The notes under the pieces were generated by a model. It was not told the origin of the DNA. It made no database searches and saw only the letters and a program-made list of their open reading frames with translations. Source: Paenibacillus sp. UNC499MF (GTDB lineage Bacteria; Bacillota; Bacilli; Paenibacillales; NBRC-103111). From it: a DNA stretch of 64,000 bases. Below are positions 19,799-28,120 of this stretch, piece after piece. The DNA lies in assembly GCF_900107975.1 (NCBI RefSeq), contig NZ_FNVF01000009.1:62001-126000 (forward strand), read 5' to 3'. The position numbers and the translations under genes are program-made. Each line of letters opens with the position of its first letter. The first letter of the stretch is position 1.

Positions 19799-22700
19799 GC
19801 ATATCGAGCGGTACAGAGTATAACGGGTCGGAAATTGCCGTAATCGGCATGTCGGGCAGGTTTCCGGGAGCCAAAAACTTGCGGGAATATTGGAATAACC
19901 TCTGCAGCGGCAAAGAGAGTATATCTTTTTTCAGTGATGAAGAGCTGTTGGAAGAGGGCATCGATATAAATGCGGTGACTCACCCCAATTATGTGAAGGC
20001 CAAGGGAGTACTCGATGATCTCGAGTACTTCGATCCCGAATTTTTCGATTATACGCCTCGCGAAGCGGAGCTTATGGACCCGCAGTTCCGCCTTATGCAC
20101 GAATGTTCCTGGGAAGCGCTCGAACAAGCGGGTTATGATCCCAGAACGTATAAAGGCTCGATCGGGTTATATGCGGGCGCGGCCTTCAATTCCAACTGGT
20201 TCATGCGCGCATTCAAGGGGCTGGGGACGGCGGAGGAATCCGCTACCCTGGAGACGGCTATGCTCAATTTGCGCGATTATATGGCCACGCTCGTTTCTTA
20301 TAAGCTCAATATGAAGGGACCGAGCTTTACGGTGCAGACGGCTTGTTCGACTTCGCTTGTTGCCATTCACCTTGCTTGTCAAAGTCTCCTCAGCGGGGAG
20401 TGCGGCATGGCGCTGGCCGGCGGCGTGTCGATACAACTGCCCAAGAAAGCCGGTTATTTCTATCAGGAAGGGATGATTAATTCGCCCGACGGGCACTGCC
20501 GGGCTTTCGACGAGAAAGGGGCGGGCACCGTCTTCGGTGAAGGCGCCGGGATTGTCGTCTTGAAACCGCTGGAGGATGCGCTCGCGGACGGCGACCATAT
20601 ATATGCCGTAATTAAAGGCTCGGCGATCAATAACGACGGTAGCCGGAAAGTAGGCTATACCGCTCCCAGCACTTCAGGCCAGGCGTCCGTAATCCGTGCC
20701 GCTCATCATATAGCTGAGGTGGAGCCGGAAAGCATCTCCTATATTGAAGCGCACGGTACAGGTACGACACTTGGTGATCCGATCGAAATCGAAGCATTGA
20801 AAACCGCTTTTCAAACGGACAAAAAGAAATACTGCGGCATCGGCTCCGTTAAATCCAATATCGGGCATCTAAACAACGCAGCAGGAGTAGCCGGGTTCAT
20901 AAAGACGGTGCTCGCTCTGGCCCATAAACAGCTGCCGCCTACGCTTCATTATGAACGCCCGAATCCCAAAATCGACTTTGAGAACAGTCCGTTCTTTGTC
21001 AATGACCGGTTAAGAGACTGGACCAACGATTCCTTCCCTCTTCGGGCAGGCGTCAGCTCATTCGGCATCGGCGGCACGAATGCCCACGTTGTCCTGGAGG
21101 AAGCGCCGCCTGCTTCCGCTTCTTCCCGGGGCAGGTCGGCGCAGCTCATCTCTTTGTCGGCCAAGACGGAAGCATCGCTCGACAGACTGACGGAGCGGAT
21201 AGCGCAGCATTTGCAGGAGCATCCGGAAGTATGCTTGGCCGACATGGCCTATACGCTCCATGAGGGACGGGCGGCTTTCCCGCACCGCAGGACACTCGTC
21301 TGCGGCAGCGCGGGTGAAGCGGCCGTAAGGCTGGCTGAGCCGGGATCGCCCGATGTTCAGAACGGACTTGCCCCTGCCGATGAGCAGCCGGTCGTATTCA
21401 TGTTTTCCGGCCAAGGCTCGCAGTACGCCGGAATGGGCAGGGAGTTGTATGAGCAGGAGCCGGCGTTTCGCGAGGAGGCGGACCACTGCTTCGATCTGAT
21501 GCCCGATGAGATCCGCCATGTGGCGAAGCGGGTTCTGTATCCCTCCGCCGATGAGCCGGATACGCCGCTGATTAACCGGACTGACATTGCCCAGCCGGTC
21601 CTGTTTACGGTCGAATATGCGCTCGCCAGACTCATGATGAAATGGGGCGTGCAGCCGCAAGCCATGATCGGGCACAGCATCGGTGAATACGTCGCCGCAT
21701 GTCTGGCAGGCGTCTTCTCGCTGGAGGATGCGGTGCGGCTCGTAACTCTTCGCGGTCAATTGATGCAGAGCCTGCCAGGCGGTGTCATGCTGAGCGTCCC
21801 GCTGACCGAGCAGGAGGTTCTTCCGCTGCTGTCCGGCGGGGTATCGCTGGCTTCGGTGAATGCTCCTTCCATGTGCGTTGTTTCCGGCACTCCGGAAGCG
21901 GTCGCTTCATTGGCGGGTTCCTTGGAAGAGAAAGGAGTCGAATGCAGCCGTCTCCACACGTCGCACGCCTTCCATTCCGCCATGATGGAACCGATTCTGG
22001 AATCGTTTGAGCGCGAGGTAGGCAAGCTTGTGCTGAAAGCACCGCAGCTGCCCTTTATATCCAATGTCACGGGATCTTGGATTCAGGATGAGCAGGCAAT
22101 CAGTTCCGCTTATTGGGCACAGCACCTGCGCGGCACGGTAAAGTTCTCGGACGGGCTCGGCACTCTGATGAACGAAATGGACGCAGCGTTTGTAGAGGTA
22201 GGCGGAGGCAATGCCCTGACCGCATTTGCGAAGAGTCATTATGAATTTTTCAAAAAGTCGGCCGGTGCCAAAAATGAGCCTGTTATGGTGAACCTCCTGC
22301 GGCATCCGAAGCAGAAAACATCCGATATCGCTTACCTGCTCCTTCAAGTGGGGCGCTTATGGAATGCGGGTGTAAAAATAAATTGGACCCGCTTTTACGG
22401 GGAAGAGAAACGAAACCGTATTCCTTTGCCGACTTATCCGTTTGACCGCCGTCGTTACTGGCTTGATGAGGAGGGAATCCGGATCGTCCACTCCGATTCG
22501 CCGGGTAAGAAGACAGGACAAAACGCCATTACCGAGCGGGATGACCGGACAGCGACGCAGAAAGGGGTATCCGAACCAAGCAGTCCGCTGGAAGAGACGC
22601 TGGCCGGCATATGGCGCAATCTGTTCGGCTTGGAGCAAATCGGCGTTCATGAGGATTTCTTCGAAATAGGCGGGCATTCTTTGAAAGCGACCAGTCTGAT

Positions 22701-25700
22701 CACTAAGATTCACAGGGAACTCGATGTGGAGCTGGCTCTGTCGGATATTTTTAACATGCCGACCATAAGTGCGCTTGCCCGTTATATCGGGCAGACGGCT
22801 AAAAATAAATATTTAGCTATCGAACCGGCCGAAAGCAAACCTTACTACCGCTTGTCCTCCGCACAAAAGCGCACGTTCCTCATTCACCAGCAAATCGGCC
22901 CGGTAACCACCTACAACATGCCGATGGCTTTGTGGGTGTACGGAAAAGCGGAAGCGGACCGTTTTGAGCAGGCTTTCATTAAATTGATTCAGCGTCATGA
23001 GAACATGCGCACCTCGTTTCATATGGTAGACGGAGAACCGGTCCAGCGTATTCATGAGAGCTTCACGTTTACCGTTGAACGCATGGAAGCGGACGAGGAA
23101 GATTTAAAGAAAATCATGCGGAAATTTATCAGGCCGTTTGATCTGGGCAAAGCCCCTCTTATCCGCGCCGCTTTTGTCCGAATAGAGCCGGAGAAACATG
23201 TGCTGTTTATGGATATGCACAATATTGTTTCGGACGGCGCTTCAATGAATGTGTTTATTAAGGAATTCAGCGATCTGTATGCTGGAAACGAACTCCCGCC
23301 TCTGCGCATTCAATATAAGGATTTCGCGGAATGGCAGCACCGCCTGCTGGACGGGGACGTTATCCGGAAGCAAGAGGAGTATTGGATGAACCAGTTCCGG
23401 CACACAATTCCCGTGCTGAACATGCCGTATGACTTCGAGAGGCCCGAATTCCAGTCCTTTGTCGGCAGGGCGCACAAGATCCGTTTGTCCAAGGAAACCG
23501 CAGACCGGCTGAATGCTTTGGCCAAATCGCAGAATGTTACGATTAATGTCCTCTTGTTTCATCTATACACGATTGTGCTGCACGAATATACCGGCCAGAG
23601 CGACATTACGGTCGGCTCGCTGGTGGCAGGCAGGCGGCATGCCGACGTGGAGCCTTTAATAGGCATGTTCACGAACTTCCTGCCGATCCGGGTCCGGTTC
23701 CAAGACCGGCTTAGTCTTCTCGACCAACTGCAACTTCTGAATGACACGATGATGAACGCCTATGAGAATCAAGACTTCCCGTTCGACCGGATGGTGGAGA
23801 AGCTCTCGGCGAAATTACCGCGCGGACGTAATCCTCTTTTTGATACCATGATGATTTTCCACAATGAATTTGATGGAGAGACCGTGCTTACCGCCGAAGG
23901 ACTCACTTTCGAGAACTTTGAAATTACGAAAGGTATTTCCAAGCTTGATTTCAAACTCGATATCGGCTTTGCGGATAATGGCGGTCTGCTCTGTGTCTTG
24001 CAGTACAACACCGCTTTGTTCGAAGAAGCTACCATGGCGGGACTGATGGGGCATTTTACGGATCTGATTGAACTGGCTCTGGACAACCCCGCTCTCGAAT
24101 TGAGAGAAATCCGGCTGTTCACCGAAGAGCAGGAGTCTGAAGCGGCGGCAAAAAGAAGCAGTTCGCTGCCGGAGCGTGTCTTTACGGTAACGGCCGTCTC
24201 TACCTTTACTGCGGACCCGATCCGCCCTTATGTCAGCTGGTGGGGAGAGCAGTTCGGAACACGGGTTGACATCCGTTTCGCACCGTATCAGCAGGTGTTT
24301 CAAGAGCTATTGAATCCGGACAGCTCCTTCTCGTCCGAAGAGGCTGCGGGACTGCTGCTCGTCCGTTTCGAAGATTGGCTGCGGGATGACCGCTCTCCGG
24401 AGGCCCGGCAGATTAAAAAGCTTGAACGGGCACTGGCCGATCTGCTGCAGACTTTATCCGCAGGCCGGAGAACGGGCCCTTTATTCGCCGGAGTGTTCCC
24501 CGTATCCGCTCCACCAGGAGCTTCTCCGGTCATGGAGAGCTACCTGGAAGAGCTCGGAAATCGCTGGAAGCGCGAATTGGAACGGCTGGATCATGTTCAG
24601 GTTATCGATTTCAGAGAGCTTGACGCCGTGTTCGGCATTGAACACATGCACGATTCCGCTGCCGATCAAGCTGCACATATGCCGTTCACGTCGGAAGCTT
24701 ATGCGGCTATCGGCACCCTTACCGCCCGTCGTCTGCTCGCTTGGCAGGGACACCCGTTCAAAGTGATTGCCGTGGATTGCGATAACACTCTGTGGCACGG
24801 GGTGTGCGGGGAAGACGGGGCTGCAGGAGTGACGGCTTCGGAGCCTTACCGCGAGTTCCAGCGGTATCTGTTGAACAAGCAGCAGGAAGGCATGCTTCTG
24901 GTGCTCGTCAGCAAAAATAATGAAGCGGATGTGTGGAATGTACTCGAGCATAACCCGGACATGCTGCTTAAAAAAGAGCATTTTGCGGGAACGCGGATCA
25001 ATTGGAACTCAAAATCCGAAAACTTGCTTTCGCTGGCGGAAGAACTGGGGTTAGGACTGGACAGCTTTATTTTCATCGATGACAGTTCGCTGGAATGTTC
25101 CGAAGTACAGCTGCAGTGCCCGGAAGTTCTTACGCTTCAGCTCCCTGAAGAGCGGCTGATCCCGGCATTCCTGGAGCATATCTGGGCAACGGACCGTCTG
25201 CGTGTTACGGAAGAGGATAAAAGGAGAACCGAAATGTATGTCTCGGAGCGCACGCGCAAACAAATTCGTTCTACGACTTCCTCTCTGCAGGCTTTTCTCG
25301 ACGAGCTGGATCTTAAAATGGGCATTTACGAAGCGGCTGCCGAACAACTGCCCCGCATAGCCCAACTGACGCAGCGCACCAATCAATTCACGCTGAACGC
25401 CGATACAAGAGCAGAGAGTGAACTGGAAGCCATGCGGGCTGAACCGGATACGAAATGCTGGGCGATTGAAGCCTCAGACCGGTTCGGACATTACGGACTG
25501 ACAGGGGCGGTTATAACGCGATGCGAGAAAGACGTCGTTCATCTGGATGTCTTCCTGCTAAGCTGCCGCATTCTAGGCAGAGGGATCGAGTCGGCCGTGA
25601 TCAGTTCTTTGAAGGCTTACTGCCGTGAACGGAAGGCCGAATATGTGGAGGCAGTGTGCGCAATTACCGGGAAAAATGAGCCGCTGCTCGCATTTTTCAG

Positions 25701-26292
25701 AAGGGGACCGTGGAGCGTCACGGAAGAGTCCGGCCGCAGGGTGCGCTTCCGGGTCGCGGTAAAGGATATCCCTGATTCTATCAAGCATATAGAAATCCTT
25801 AACGAGCCTCTGCCCCGCGCAGGACTGACTCAATCTCAGCTTTCCGGACGTGAAAATCAAGTAGAAGCGAGCAGCGCCGCAGGTACGGCGCGAAGTTTAG
25901 AAAGAACGGATTGGGCGGAAACTCTAAGCGGCAGCGGGCGTGAAAACCAGCAGCATTACCGTCATTTGCTTCCGCTGCAGTATTCGGACGCTTCCAGGCT
26001 GCTCCAGATTCCGGTGAGGGAGATAGAGGAGAGCGAGGCTCAAAGAGCTCCGTACCGGGCTCCGTCCAATGAGACAGAGGCAGCCTTAGTGCAAATTTGG
26101 GAACGGGTGCTCGGGATCGGCGGCATCGGAATTGACGACGATTTTTTCCGGCTGGGCGGAACGTCCCTTCACGCCGTTCGGGTCGAGATCGAAATGGAGA
26201 AACAAGGTTTGTCGGCGGAAGGACAGCAATTATTCAACTATCGGACGATTCATCAATTGAGTCCGTTCATTCGAATTTCCGTCATGGAATGA
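19795..26292 (+). CDS. Terminal PKS/NRPS hybrid: KS-AT-ACP-C(HN variant)-FkbH-ACP
   Basis: The protein has 2165 residues. KS at about 12-440 and AT at about 530-850 (GHSIGE, HAFH: malonyl) are followed directly by an ACP (GGHSLKA, Ser about 962). There is no KR, so a beta-ketoacyl chain is expected. A C domain spans about 1000-1440, but its HHxxxDG reads HNIVSDG: the catalytic second His is Asn at residue 1143 (AAT, 23221-23223). Next is a long-form FkbH region: an N-terminal alpha/beta part at about 1455-1640, a HAD-IIIC core with DCDNT near 1661, the QLTQRTNQF motif and SCRILGR near 1923. A carrier follows with GGTSLHA (Ser about 2124). FkbH domains are known to load glyceryl from 1,3-bisphosphoglycerate onto carriers. 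No thioesterase follows; the operon ends here at a terminator. The C domain may have a non-amide or non-catalytic role. Confidence 0.94.
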   Translation: MSISSGTEYNGSEIAVIGMSGRFPGAKNLREYWNNLCSGKESISFFSDEELLEEGIDINAVTHPNYVKAKGVLDDLEYFDPEFFDYTPREAELMDPQFRLMHECSWEALEQAGYDPRTYKGSIGLYAGAAFNSNWFMRAFKGLGTAEESATLETAMLNLRDYMATLVSYKLNMKGPSFTVQTACSTSLVAIHLACQSLLSGECGMALAGGVSIQLPKKAGYFYQEGMINSPDGHCRAFDEKGAGTVFGEGAGIVVLKPLEDALADGDHIYAVIKGSAINNDGSRKVGYTAPSTSGQASVIRAAHHIAEVEPESISYIEAHGTGTTLGDPIEIEALKTAFQTDKKKYCGIGSVKSNIGHLNNAAGVAGFIKTVLALAHKQLPPTLHYERPNPKIDFENSPFFVNDRLRDWTNDSFPLRAGVSSFGIGGTNAHVVLEEAPPASASSRGRSAQLISLSAKTEASLDRLTERIAQHLQEHPEVCLADMAYTLHEGRAAFPHRRTLVCGSAGEAAVRLAEPGSPDVQNGLAPADEQPVVFMFSGQGSQYAGMGRELYEQEPAFREEADHCFDLMPDEIRHVAKRVLYPSADEPDTPLINRTDIAQPVLFTVEYALARLMMKWGVQPQAMIGHSIGEYVAACLAGVFSLEDAVRLVTLRGQLMQSLPGGVMLSVPLTEQEVLPLLSGGVSLASVNAPSMCVVSGTPEAVASLAGSLEEKGVECSRLHTSHAFHSAMMEPILESFEREVGKLVLKAPQLPFISNVTGSWIQDEQAISSAYWAQHLRGTVKFSDGLGTLMNEMDAAFVEVGGGNALTAFAKSHYEFFKKSAGAKNEPVMVNLLRHPKQKTSDIAYLLLQVGRLWNAGVKINWTRFYGEEKRNRIPLPTYPFDRRRYWLDEEGIRIVHSDSPGKKTGQNAITERDDRTATQKGVSEPSSPLEETLAGIWRNLFGLEQIGVHEDFFEIGGHSLKATSLITKIHRELDVELALSDIFNMPTISALARYIGQTAKNKYLAIEPAESKPYYRLSSAQKRTFLIHQQIGPVTTYNMPMALWVYGKAEADRFEQAFIKLIQRHENMRTSFHMVDGEPVQRIHESFTFTVERMEADEEDLKKIMRKFIRPFDLGKAPLIRAAFVRIEPEKHVLFMDMHNIVSDGASMNVFIKEFSDLYAGNELPPLRIQYKDFAEWQHRLLDGDVIRKQEEYWMNQFRHTIPVLNMPYDFERPEFQSFVGRAHKIRLSKETADRLNALAKSQNVTINVLLFHLYTIVLHEYTGQSDITVGSLVAGRRHADVEPLIGMFTNFLPIRVRFQDRLSLLDQLQLLNDTMMNAYENQDFPFDRMVEKLSAKLPRGRNPLFDTMMIFHNEFDGETVLTAEGLTFENFEITKGISKLDFKLDIGFADNGGLLCVLQYNTALFEEATMAGLMGHFTDLIELALDNPALELREIRLFTEEQESEAAAKRSSSLPERVFTVTAVSTFTADPIRPYVSWWGEQFGTRVDIRFAPYQQVFQELLNPDSSFSSEEAAGLLLVRFEDWLRDDRSPEARQIKKLERALADLLQTLSAGRRTGPLFAGVFPVSAPPGASPVMESYLEELGNRWKRELERLDHVQVIDFRELDAVFGIEHMHDSAADQAAHMPFTSEAYAAIGTLTARRLLAWQGHPFKVIAVDCDNTLWHGVCGEDGAAGVTASEPYREFQRYLLNKQQEGMLLVLVSKNNEADVWNVLEHNPDMLLKKEHFAGTRINWNSKSENLLSLAEELGLGLDSFIFIDDSSLECSEVQLQCPEVLTLQLPEERLIPAFLEHIWATDRLRVTEEDKRRTEMYVSERTRKQIRSTTSSLQAFLDELDLKMGIYEAAAEQLPRIAQLTQRTNQFTLNADTRAESELEAMRAEPDTKCWAIEASDRFGHYGLTGAVITRCEKDVVHLDVFLLSCRILGRGIESAVISSLKAYCRERKAEYVEAVCAITGKNEPLLAFFRRGPWSVTEESGRRVRFRVAVKDIPDSIKHIEILNEPLPRAGLTQSQLSGRENQVEASSAAGTARSLERTDWAETLSGSGRENQQHYRHLLPLQYSDASRLLQIPVREIEESEAQRAPYRAPSNETEAALVQIWERVLGIGGIGIDDDFFRLGGTSLHAVRVEIEMEKQGLSAEGQQLFNYRTIHQLSPFIRISVME

Positions 26293-26310
26293 TACGAGGC
26301 AGCTTTACCG

Positions 26311-26365
26311 GCAAGGCATCATGTGACAAGGCTATCGCCTGTTCACGGATGCCTTGCTTTTTTTT
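26311..26365 (+). terminator. Rho-independent terminator after the PKS operon
   Basis: A perfect 10-bp inverted repeat (GCAAGGCATC at 26311-26320, GATGCCTTGC at 26348-26357) is followed by eight T residues. It lies 18 bases after the stop of the last PKS gene and closes the five-gene operon. The next gene therefore needs its own promoter. Confidence 0.93.
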
Positions 26366-26466
26366 GGTAATTATAGGATAATGGTTGCGCTTGTTGGAAA
26401 TACATTAATATACAATTGTGCATTACGCTGGATAATATATTCGTTAAAGGAGTGGATGGTAAATAT

Positions 26467-27636
26467 ATGAATAAAAATCTGATAGATTACGTTTATTCAC
26501 AAGTGACGATTAAGGAAGGGAAAAAAGTAATCGAGAACGTTCTTCTGGATATTTATTTCAAACCGGGCATTTCCACCAAAGAGATTGCCAGAAAAACGCT
26601 GCTGCCCCTGCCGCTTGTGTCCGCAATTAAAAAAGAGCTGATTAAGGTTGCCCTCATCGAACAAAAACGGGGAGTAAACTGCACCGCTAGAGGAAACCGC
26701 TTTGTCGAGCAAACGATGGGGTTCGGCCATTTGGATCATGATCTGTATAAGCGCTTGAAATACGAGCAGTGGCAGCCTGAAGAGCTGAAGGACATGATGA
26801 CCGGGCTGGAGAGCGTCTTTGAGGGACGGCCTCAGGTCGATGTTACGATTGACCAGTCGCGCTGCACGCTGGCTACGAGCATGAACCGGGCTGTTCTGGC
26901 GCTTCGTCATGAAGCTCTGATCGGCAGAGACATCGTTTGTCTTGGGGACGATGATATCGTCAGCGTATCGCTGGCATTTCTGCTGAAGCAGCTTTACCGT
27001 AATGATCCCTCCAAGTCGAACACCCGTATTCACGTATTCGAAATCGATAAACGTATTACCGGCTACATAAACTATCTGGCGGAAAAAGAAGATTTGCCGA
27101 TCGTCTGCCACGAAACGGATTTTCGCGAACAGCTTCCGTCCGAATTTTTGCACCGCTTCGATTGCGTGTTCACCGATCCCCCTTATACACAGCAGGGGAT
27201 GTCATTGTTCGTCTCCCGCGGAATTCAATTGCTGAAACGGGATGTAGGACTCCCTATCTTCCTGTCGTTCGCCCACAAGTCACCTGACTTCACCTTGGCG
27301 ATGCAGCGCGAATTTGCCAATATGGGCTTGTTCGTGACCAGTGTCCTGCCTCGATTCAATGAATATATCGGTGCGGAAATTATTGGTAACACAAGCCAGA
27401 TGATTGTGTTACAATCTACTGAAGAGACGCATGAAAGCATCGAGCGTGAATACAGACAGGCGCTGTATACCGGTGAAGTGAAACGTACGATTCGCTCATA
27501 CGAGTGCAAACGCTGTAACCGCGTGACCGAAGTCGGCTTTCAAATGCAGTGGCAAACGATCGAGCAGTTGAAGAAAGAGGGCTGCCCCGGCTGCCGTTAC
27601 GAGACTTTCGAGCTCATTCAAAAAAAGAACGCATAA
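26467..27636 (+). CDS. bpsA: BpsA-family branched-chain polyamine (aminopropyl) synthase
   Basis: The protein has 389 residues from the ATG at 26467, preceded by AAAGGAGTGG; an upstream in-frame TTG at 26416 has no such site. An N-terminal winged-helix-like part (about 10-80) is followed by a Rossmann methyltransferase-like fold with the acidic GDDDIVS motif near 160-167 and FTDPPYT, both typical of BpsA (DUF43). The C-terminus has two CxxC pairs (CKRC and CPGC), a likely zinc site. BpsA enzymes add aminopropyl groups from decarboxylated S-adenosylmethionine to the inner nitrogen of spermidine, giving branched polyamines. It opens a compact operon with a GNAT, an FkbH and an ACP. It may therefore supply a polyamine building block for the metabolite, or it may be the cell's ordinary polyamine gene; the context favours the former only moderately. 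Confidence 0.85.
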   Translation: MNKNLIDYVYSQVTIKEGKKVIENVLLDIYFKPGISTKEIARKTLLPLPLVSAIKKELIKVALIEQKRGVNCTARGNRFVEQTMGFGHLDHDLYKRLKYEQWQPEELKDMMTGLESVFEGRPQVDVTIDQSRCTLATSMNRAVLALRHEALIGRDIVCLGDDDIVSVSLAFLLKQLYRNDPSKSNTRIHVFEIDKRITGYINYLAEKEDLPIVCHETDFREQLPSEFLHRFDCVFTDPPYTQQGMSLFVSRGIQLLKRDVGLPIFLSFAHKSPDFTLAMQREFANMGLFVTSVLPRFNEYIGAEIIGNTSQMIVLQSTEETHESIEREYRQALYTGEVKRTIRSYECKRCNRVTEVGFQMQWQTIEQLKKEGCPGCRYETFELIQKKNA

Positions 27637-27661
27637 GAACGCAGATTGGAGTTACAGCAAG

Positions 27662-28120
27662 ATGCCGATTAGAGAAATCGAGCCCCGGGATATTGCCGTT
27701 ATTACAAGATTCGAGACAGAAATCTCCACGATTTCATTCGGAGAAGAGGCGATTACCGATCCTCTGTTCCATACGAAAAAACTGGAAAAGGCTTATCGTT
27801 ACGAGAGAAAAGGAATGCTTGTTCTCGACGTGGACGGGGAAGTTTCAGGCTGGATGTGGATAACCCCTCGTAAAAACTCGGTTACCAAAGAAACGTATGC
27901 GAATTTCAAAAGTTTCTATATTGCCGAATCCTGCCGGGGCACCGCTTATGTCGATGAGCTTTTCGAGGCGGGAATGAACTATTGCAAAAGCGAGGAAGTT
28001 ACGCAGATCGTCGGTAAGGTGCATGTGGGCAACTTGCCGATGAGGCTGCTTTATAAGAAATACGGCTTCAAGCCGACCCATTTGACAATGGAGCTGTTTC
28101 CAAATGCATCCCATGATTAA
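27662..28120 (+). CDS. GNAT-family N-acetyltransferase
   Basis: This 152-residue protein fits a single GNAT domain: an N-terminal REIEPRD strand, a central strand (MLVLDVDGEVSGWMWITP) and an acetyl-CoA-binding stretch around SCRGTAYVDELFEAG. It ends with the usual N-x-x-M-R-L-L-Y-K-K-Y-G-F segment (NLPMRLLYKKYGF near 125-137). GNATs move an acyl group from acyl-CoA to an amine. It begins 25 bases after the polyamine synthase, and its last codons overlap the start of the FkbH gene by 17 bases. An amine substrate such as a polyamine arm or the amino terminus of the product is plausible, but the acceptor cannot be read from the sequence. Confidence 0.85.
   Translation: MPIREIEPRDIAVITRFETEISTISFGEEAITDPLFHTKKLEKAYRYERKGMLVLDVDGEVSGWMWITPRKNSVTKETYANFKSFYIAESCRGTAYVDELFEAGMNYCKSEEVTQIVGKVHVGNLPMRLLYKKYGFKPTHLTMELFPNASHD

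Noticed and set aside
25900-26292. Thioesterase or reductase domain at the end of the PKS operon
   Set aside because: The protein ends just after the last carrier; no GxSxG hydrolase or Rossmann reductase sequence follows before the terminator.
26416-26466. TTG start 17 codons upstream for the polyamine synthase
   Set aside because: There is no ribosome site before it, while AAAGGAGTGG precedes the ATG at 26467 and the family N-terminus begins there.
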